A stretch of DNA of 7,386 bases from Methanocalculus sp. (GTDB lineage: Archaea > Halobacteriota > Methanomicrobia > Methanomicrobiales > Methanocorpusculaceae), in assembly GCF_030651615.1 (NCBI RefSeq), contig NZ_JAUSCG010000092.1:1-7386 (forward strand). Reading direction: 5' to 3'. A model generated the notes under the pieces. That model was not told the DNA's origin. It did no database searches and saw nothing but the letters and a program-made list of their open reading frames with translations. Positions 4,929 through 7,386 of this stretch are shown here, piece by piece (within the stretch, counting starts at the first letter, position 1; the number at the start of each line of letters is the position of its first letter). Position numbers and translations under genes: made by a program.

Positions 4929-5810
4929 ATGCTTCAGAAGGGCTCCGTGACCGTCGGCGGGGTCAACCTTGAAAATCACCTCATCCTGGCAGCTGGTGTC
5001 CTCGGAACAACAGGTGCATCGCTTGCCCGTATGCTCAGGCTTGGTGCAGGTGGGGTTGTTACTAAGTCCATAGGTCCACAACCAAAGTCAGGGCATGCCG
5101 GGCCCTGCCTGATTCCGCTTGAAGGTGGTCTCTTAAATGCGATGGGGCTGCCAAATCCCTCACGCGACTTTGTGAATGAACTGACCCCACTGAAAGACAG
5201 ACCCGTTATTGTGAGCATCTTCGGTGGGATGCCGGAAGAGTTTCGCGAGGTCGCCTCCTGGTTTGAGGGAATTGCTGCCGGATATGAACTGAACCTCTCC
5301 TGTCCGCATGCTGAAGGGTATGGTGCCTCGATCGGATCTGATCCGGGCGTTGTCAGAGCATGCACCGAAGAGGTGGCGGCCTTCGGTCTTCCGACCTGGG
5401 TGAAACTGACACCAAATGTCACAGATATCGGTGTGATCGGCAGAGCCGCAGAGGAAGGCGGTGCAACTGCGATTGTTGCTGTAAACACCGTCAGGGCGAT
5501 GAGGATCTCAATTAACCTCCGCCGCCCGGTACTTGGGAACAGATTCGGAGGTCTCTCCGGGAAGATGATCTTTCCGATTGCGCTCCGCTGTGTGTATGAT
5601 CTCTATGACGCCTGCTCGATTCCGATCATCGGCTGCGGAGGCATCTCTTCTGCTGAGGATGTGATCGAGATGATGATGGCAGGAGCATCTGCTGTTCAGA
5701 TCGGATCTGCGGTCTGCGATGACATCGGGATCTTTGAACGAATTGGAGAAGCACTCTATGCGGATGATGGTTCTCCGGCCGGTGAGATCGTGGGGTGCGC
5801 TCATGCATGA
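4929..5810 (+). CDS. pyrD: Dihydroorotate dehydrogenase, class 1B catalytic subunit
   Basis: A 293-residue FMN-binding TIM-barrel enzyme that oxidises dihydroorotate to orotate in pyrimidine synthesis. It begins with SVTVGGVNLENHLILAAG, the usual N-terminus of archaeal PyrD. NLSCPH carries Cys125, the catalytic base expected in class 1B (class 2 has Ser). KLTPN (Lys159) and VNT (Asn186) are substrate/FMN residues, followed by the GGLSGK loop and IIGCGGISSAEDV with MAGASAVQIGSA, the phosphate-binding end of the barrel. An upstream in-frame extension to 4728 lies antisense to mdh and carries no family sequence, so I rejected it. ATG 4923 (two residues longer) is an equal alternative. I prefer 4929 for its fit to the promoter spacing. 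pyrK overlaps the 3' end by 8 bp, which confirms the 1B type. Confidence 0.93.
   Translation: MLQKGSVTVGGVNLENHLILAAGVLGTTGASLARMLRLGAGGVVTKSIGPQPKSGHAGPCLIPLEGGLLNAMGLPNPSRDFVNELTPLKDRPVIVSIFGGMPEEFREVASWFEGIAAGYELNLSCPHAEGYGASIGSDPGVVRACTEEVAAFGLPTWVKLTPNVTDIGVIGRAAEEGGATAIVAVNTVRAMRISINLRRPVLGNRFGGLSGKMIFPIALRCVYDLYDACSIPIIGCGGISSAEDVIEMMMAGASAVQIGSAVCDDIGIFERIGEALYADDGSPAGEIVGCAHA
5792..5797 (+). promoter_or_regulatory. Likely ribosome binding site of pyrK, inside pyrD
   Basis: GGGGTG ends 5 nt before ATG 5803 and resembles the archaeal GGAGGTG consensus. The next in-frame ATG (5815) has no such site, which favours 5803. Confidence 0.45.
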
Positions 5811-6570
5811 CGGTATGCCAATCACCGTTAAGGTGACAGAGATAGATGAAGAGACGCCGACTGTCAGGACGATCCGTTTCGATCACTCCTTTACCATCCG
5901 TCCGGGTCAGTTCTGTATGGTCTGGGTTCCGGGGGTCGATGAGGTTCCGATGGGTTTCTCATCTGCAAACTCAATCACGGTTCAACGGGTCGGTGAGGCG
6001 ACCGAAGCACTCACAAAGCTGAAAGTAGGTGATTCGTTCGGCATACGCGGGCCATTTGGAAACGGGTTCACTCCCCGTGGCCGGGTGCTCGCGATTGGAG
6101 GCGGTGTTGGTGTTGTGCCGCTATATCCACTGGCAAAGGAGGGATCGGTGAAGACCTTCATCCTTGGCGCACGGACAGAACGCGAGCTTGTTTTTGCTCA
6201 TCAACTGGAGGATATCACAGATCTCAGGATAGCAACCGATGACGGTTCTGAAGGTTATCATGGGTTTGTAACAGGAGTGCTTGATCAGGATATTGATCTC
6301 GTATCATACGACACGATCTGCGTCTGCGGCCCCGAGATGATGATGAAAGGTATTCTCGACCGGCTTGAGAGAGCAGGGATCGCCTCCCACGGCCAGTTCT
6401 CGCTTCACCGGTACATGAAGTGCGGTATCGGGGTCTGCGGATCATGTTCGATCGACCCTGAGGGGTTACGGGTCTGCAGGGATGGCCCGGTCTTCACCGG
6501 GGATCGGCTACTGAACTCTGAGTTTGGAACGTATGCACGTGATGCGAGTGGACAGAAGAAGCGACCCTGA
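5803..6570 (+). CDS. pyrK: Dihydroorotate dehydrogenase, electron transfer subunit (FAD, 2Fe-2S)
   Basis: A 255-residue partner of PyrD that carries electrons from the FMN of PyrD through a 2Fe-2S cluster and FAD to NAD. The order is the ferredoxin-reductase one: an N-terminal beta-barrel with RPGQFCMVWVPGVDEVPM (about residues 33-50), where the DEVPM segment takes the place of the RxYS FAD motif as in other archaeal PyrK. The nucleotide-binding loop GGGVGVVPLYPLA (about 99-111) comes next, then CGPEMMMKG. The cluster ligands are Cys207, Cys212, Cys215 and Cys225 (C-x4-C-x2-C-x9-C), followed by GPVFTGDRL. The start at ATG 5803 overlaps pyrD by 8 bp (ATGCATGA). ATG 5815 is an alternative, four residues shorter. 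The gene stops 2 bp before the convergent mobA. Confidence 0.92.
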   Translation: MHDGMPITVKVTEIDEETPTVRTIRFDHSFTIRPGQFCMVWVPGVDEVPMGFSSANSITVQRVGEATEALTKLKVGDSFGIRGPFGNGFTPRGRVLAIGGGVGVVPLYPLAKEGSVKTFILGARTERELVFAHQLEDITDLRIATDDGSEGYHGFVTGVLDQDIDLVSYDTICVCGPEMMMKGILDRLERAGIASHGQFSLHRYMKCGIGVCGSCSIDPEGLRVCRDGPVFTGDRLLNSEFGTYARDASGQKKRP

Positions 6571-6572
6571 TC

Positions 6573-7172
6573 TCACTTTGATCCGTTGATTGCCTCAAGC
6601 TCAGCGAGATCATTGATATTGGTGAAGGTCGCAAGGTTCGGATCGATCGATTTAATCTCGTCAATCTGAACATACCGGGTATGTATCCCCCGGACCATTG
6701 CCCTGAGTGAGAGCGAGCTGTGAGTGGTGAGGAACTCTTTCAGGGCAGTCCTCCGGTAAACTGCATGAAGAGGCTCAAACATCTCCTCATTCCAGCAGGG
6801 GACAGCCGCGTCATGGTCTTCAATCACCGAGAAGAGATATGTAACAACGTCGGACCGGATACAGGGCATATCACATGCAGTGATGAAGAGGAGTTCACCT
6901 TCTGCCTCGTCGACACCTGCAAGAATGCCGCCAAGGGGGCCGATGCCACGCACCTGATCGGTTATGGTTCTGATGCCGGGGATCTCTTCAAACCTGCTGC
7001 ACTGGTCATGATCACGGGCGACGATGATGATCTCATCTGTTACGGGTGATAATGCCTCAATCAGGTACGAGAGGAAGGATCTGCCCTTATAATTGAAGAA
7101 GTACTTCTCCTTTCCGCCTGATCGTTTCGCCTCTCCCCCGACCAGGATAAGCGCTGTCCTCTTCTCCGGCAT
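6573..7172 (-). CDS. mobA: Molybdenum cofactor guanylyltransferase
   Basis: A 199-residue nucleotidyltransferase that joins GMP from GTP to molybdopterin, making the MGD cofactor of Mo/W enzymes (in methanogens, for example, formylmethanofuran and formate dehydrogenases). The N-terminal GTP loop is LVGGEAKRSGGKEK (10-23), matching the family LAGGxxxRMGGxDK with Ser for Met and Glu for Asp. GPLGG (78-82) is the guanine/ribose loop, CDMP (100-103) holds the metal-binding Asp101, and EPLHAVY (133-139) and TNINDLAE (184-191) are usual MobA motifs. The length is typical. There is no clear Shine-Dalgarno before the ATG. The ogt stop is only 13 nt upstream, so it is probably the second gene of an ogt-mobA transcript. 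A CofC/FbiD-like guanylyltransferase is a less likely alternative. Confidence 0.88.
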   Translation of the reverse strand: MPEKRTALILVGGEAKRSGGKEKYFFNYKGRSFLSYLIEALSPVTDEIIIVARDHDQCSRFEEIPGIRTITDQVRGIGPLGGILAGVDEAEGELLFITACDMPCIRSDVVTYLFSVIEDHDAAVPCWNEEMFEPLHAVYRRTALKEFLTTHSSLSLRAMVRGIHTRYVQIDEIKSIDPNLATFTNINDLAELEAINGSK

Positions 7173-7185
7173 GCTCGTATGGTTT

Positions 7186-7386
7186 TTATTTGAATCTATT
7201 GCTGTTAAGCCTGCCTTTTTTTATCGGTCCTGCTTCAAGGTTAAGGAGCTCTGCCTTTATCGCCGGATCGGGGGTAAATCCACCGATCTCTTTCTTTCCA
7301 ACAACTCTGTGGCATGGGATAATAATCGGTGTCGGGTTTCTCCGGAGTGCGCCACCAATGACCCTTGGATGCGTTCCGGCAACTGC
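7186..7386 (-). CDS. ogt: Methylated-DNA--protein-cysteine methyltransferase, C-terminal part (5' end outside window)
   Basis: The last 66 codons of a gene entering from the right edge on the minus strand, ending in TAA at 7186-7188. The fragment reads AVAGTHPRVIGGALRRNPTP and then IIIPCHRVVG. PCHR is the hallmark active site of the O6-alkylguanine repair proteins, whose cysteine (residue 25 of the fragment) irreversibly accepts the alkyl group from DNA. The following GGFTPD and KAELLNLE match the conserved end of the domain (GGxxxG, then KxxLLxxE). The visible part covers the C-terminal helix-turn-helix/active-site domain. Whether an N-terminal domain is present cannot be seen. It continues past the domain by about 15 residues, with a basic tail (KKGRLNSNRFK). 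mobA starts 13 bp downstream. Confidence 0.9.
   Translation of the reverse strand, partial: AVAGTHPRVIGGALRRNPTPIIIPCHRVVGKKEIGGFTPDPAIKAELLNLEAGPIKKGRLNSNRFK

Noticed and set aside
5719..5802. N-terminal extension of PyrK into pyrD
   Set aside because: It is out of frame with pyrD, and the family sequence starts at about ITVKVTEID. ATG 5803 has a plausible binding site.
7211..7223. T-run on the plus strand as a terminator
   Set aside because: It is the complement of a Lys-Lys codon pair inside ogt, and no plus-strand gene ends nearby.
1..7386. Defence island, mobile element or CRISPR system
   Set aside because: No transposase, integrase, repeat-spacer array, toxin-antitoxin pair or nuclease other than the PolB proofreading domain was seen. 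Apart from the first fragment, all genes match metabolic, replication, repair or membrane families.

Overview
The window looks like a piece of a methanogenic euryarchaeon, most likely in or near the order Methanomicrobiales. The pointers are a euryarchaeal family B DNA polymerase with a uracil-sensing type N-terminus, an archaeal PyrD/PyrK pair, MobA, archaeal TATA boxes (TTTATATA, TTTAAATA) in front of genes, and a mix of Shine-Dalgarno-led and apparently leaderless starts. The placement rests on recognition of protein families, not on a database search. No rRNA, tRNA, CRISPR array, insertion sequence or phage gene was seen, and gene density is high.

Layout, left to right. Positions 2-187 (+) are the last 61 codons of a protein I cannot name. 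Positions 188-494 form an AT-rich gap with two good TATA boxes, two T-tracts or hairpins and several small symmetrical elements. Positions 495-917 (+) encode a 140-residue SpeD-type (S-adenosylmethionine decarboxylase family) pro-enzyme that keeps the Ser/His/Cys catalytic set but has an altered surrounding signature. Positions 962-1612 (+) encode a multi-pass membrane protein of the 'small multidrug export' type (COG2426/PF06695-like), probably from a leaderless GTG. On the minus strand, mdh (malate dehydrogenase, 3999-4871) runs directly into polB (1607-4012), with overlapping genes. On the plus strand, pyrD (4929-5810) and pyrK (5803-6570) form the dihydroorotate dehydrogenase operon. On the minus strand at the right edge lie mobA (6573-7172) and, upstream of it, the 3' end of an ogt/MGMT DNA-alkyl repair gene (7186-7386).

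How it works together. PyrD and PyrK form one heteromeric enzyme: PyrD oxidises dihydroorotate and PyrK passes the electrons through FAD and a 2Fe-2S cluster to NAD. The mdh-polB unit joins a central-metabolism dehydrogenase to a replicative or repair polymerase by an overlapping start. ogt-mobA joins a repair protein to molybdopterin guanine dinucleotide synthesis, which is relevant to Mo/W enzymes such as formylmethanofuran dehydrogenase. mdh and pyrD diverge from a 57-bp gap whose only AT-only block sits exactly midway between the two starts.

Most of the window is ordinary core metabolism. The parts most worth a second look are the divergent SpeD-like protein with its elaborate upstream region, the symmetric mdh/pyrD promoter, and the mdh-polB coupling. 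I found no strong case for a wholly new multi-gene system.
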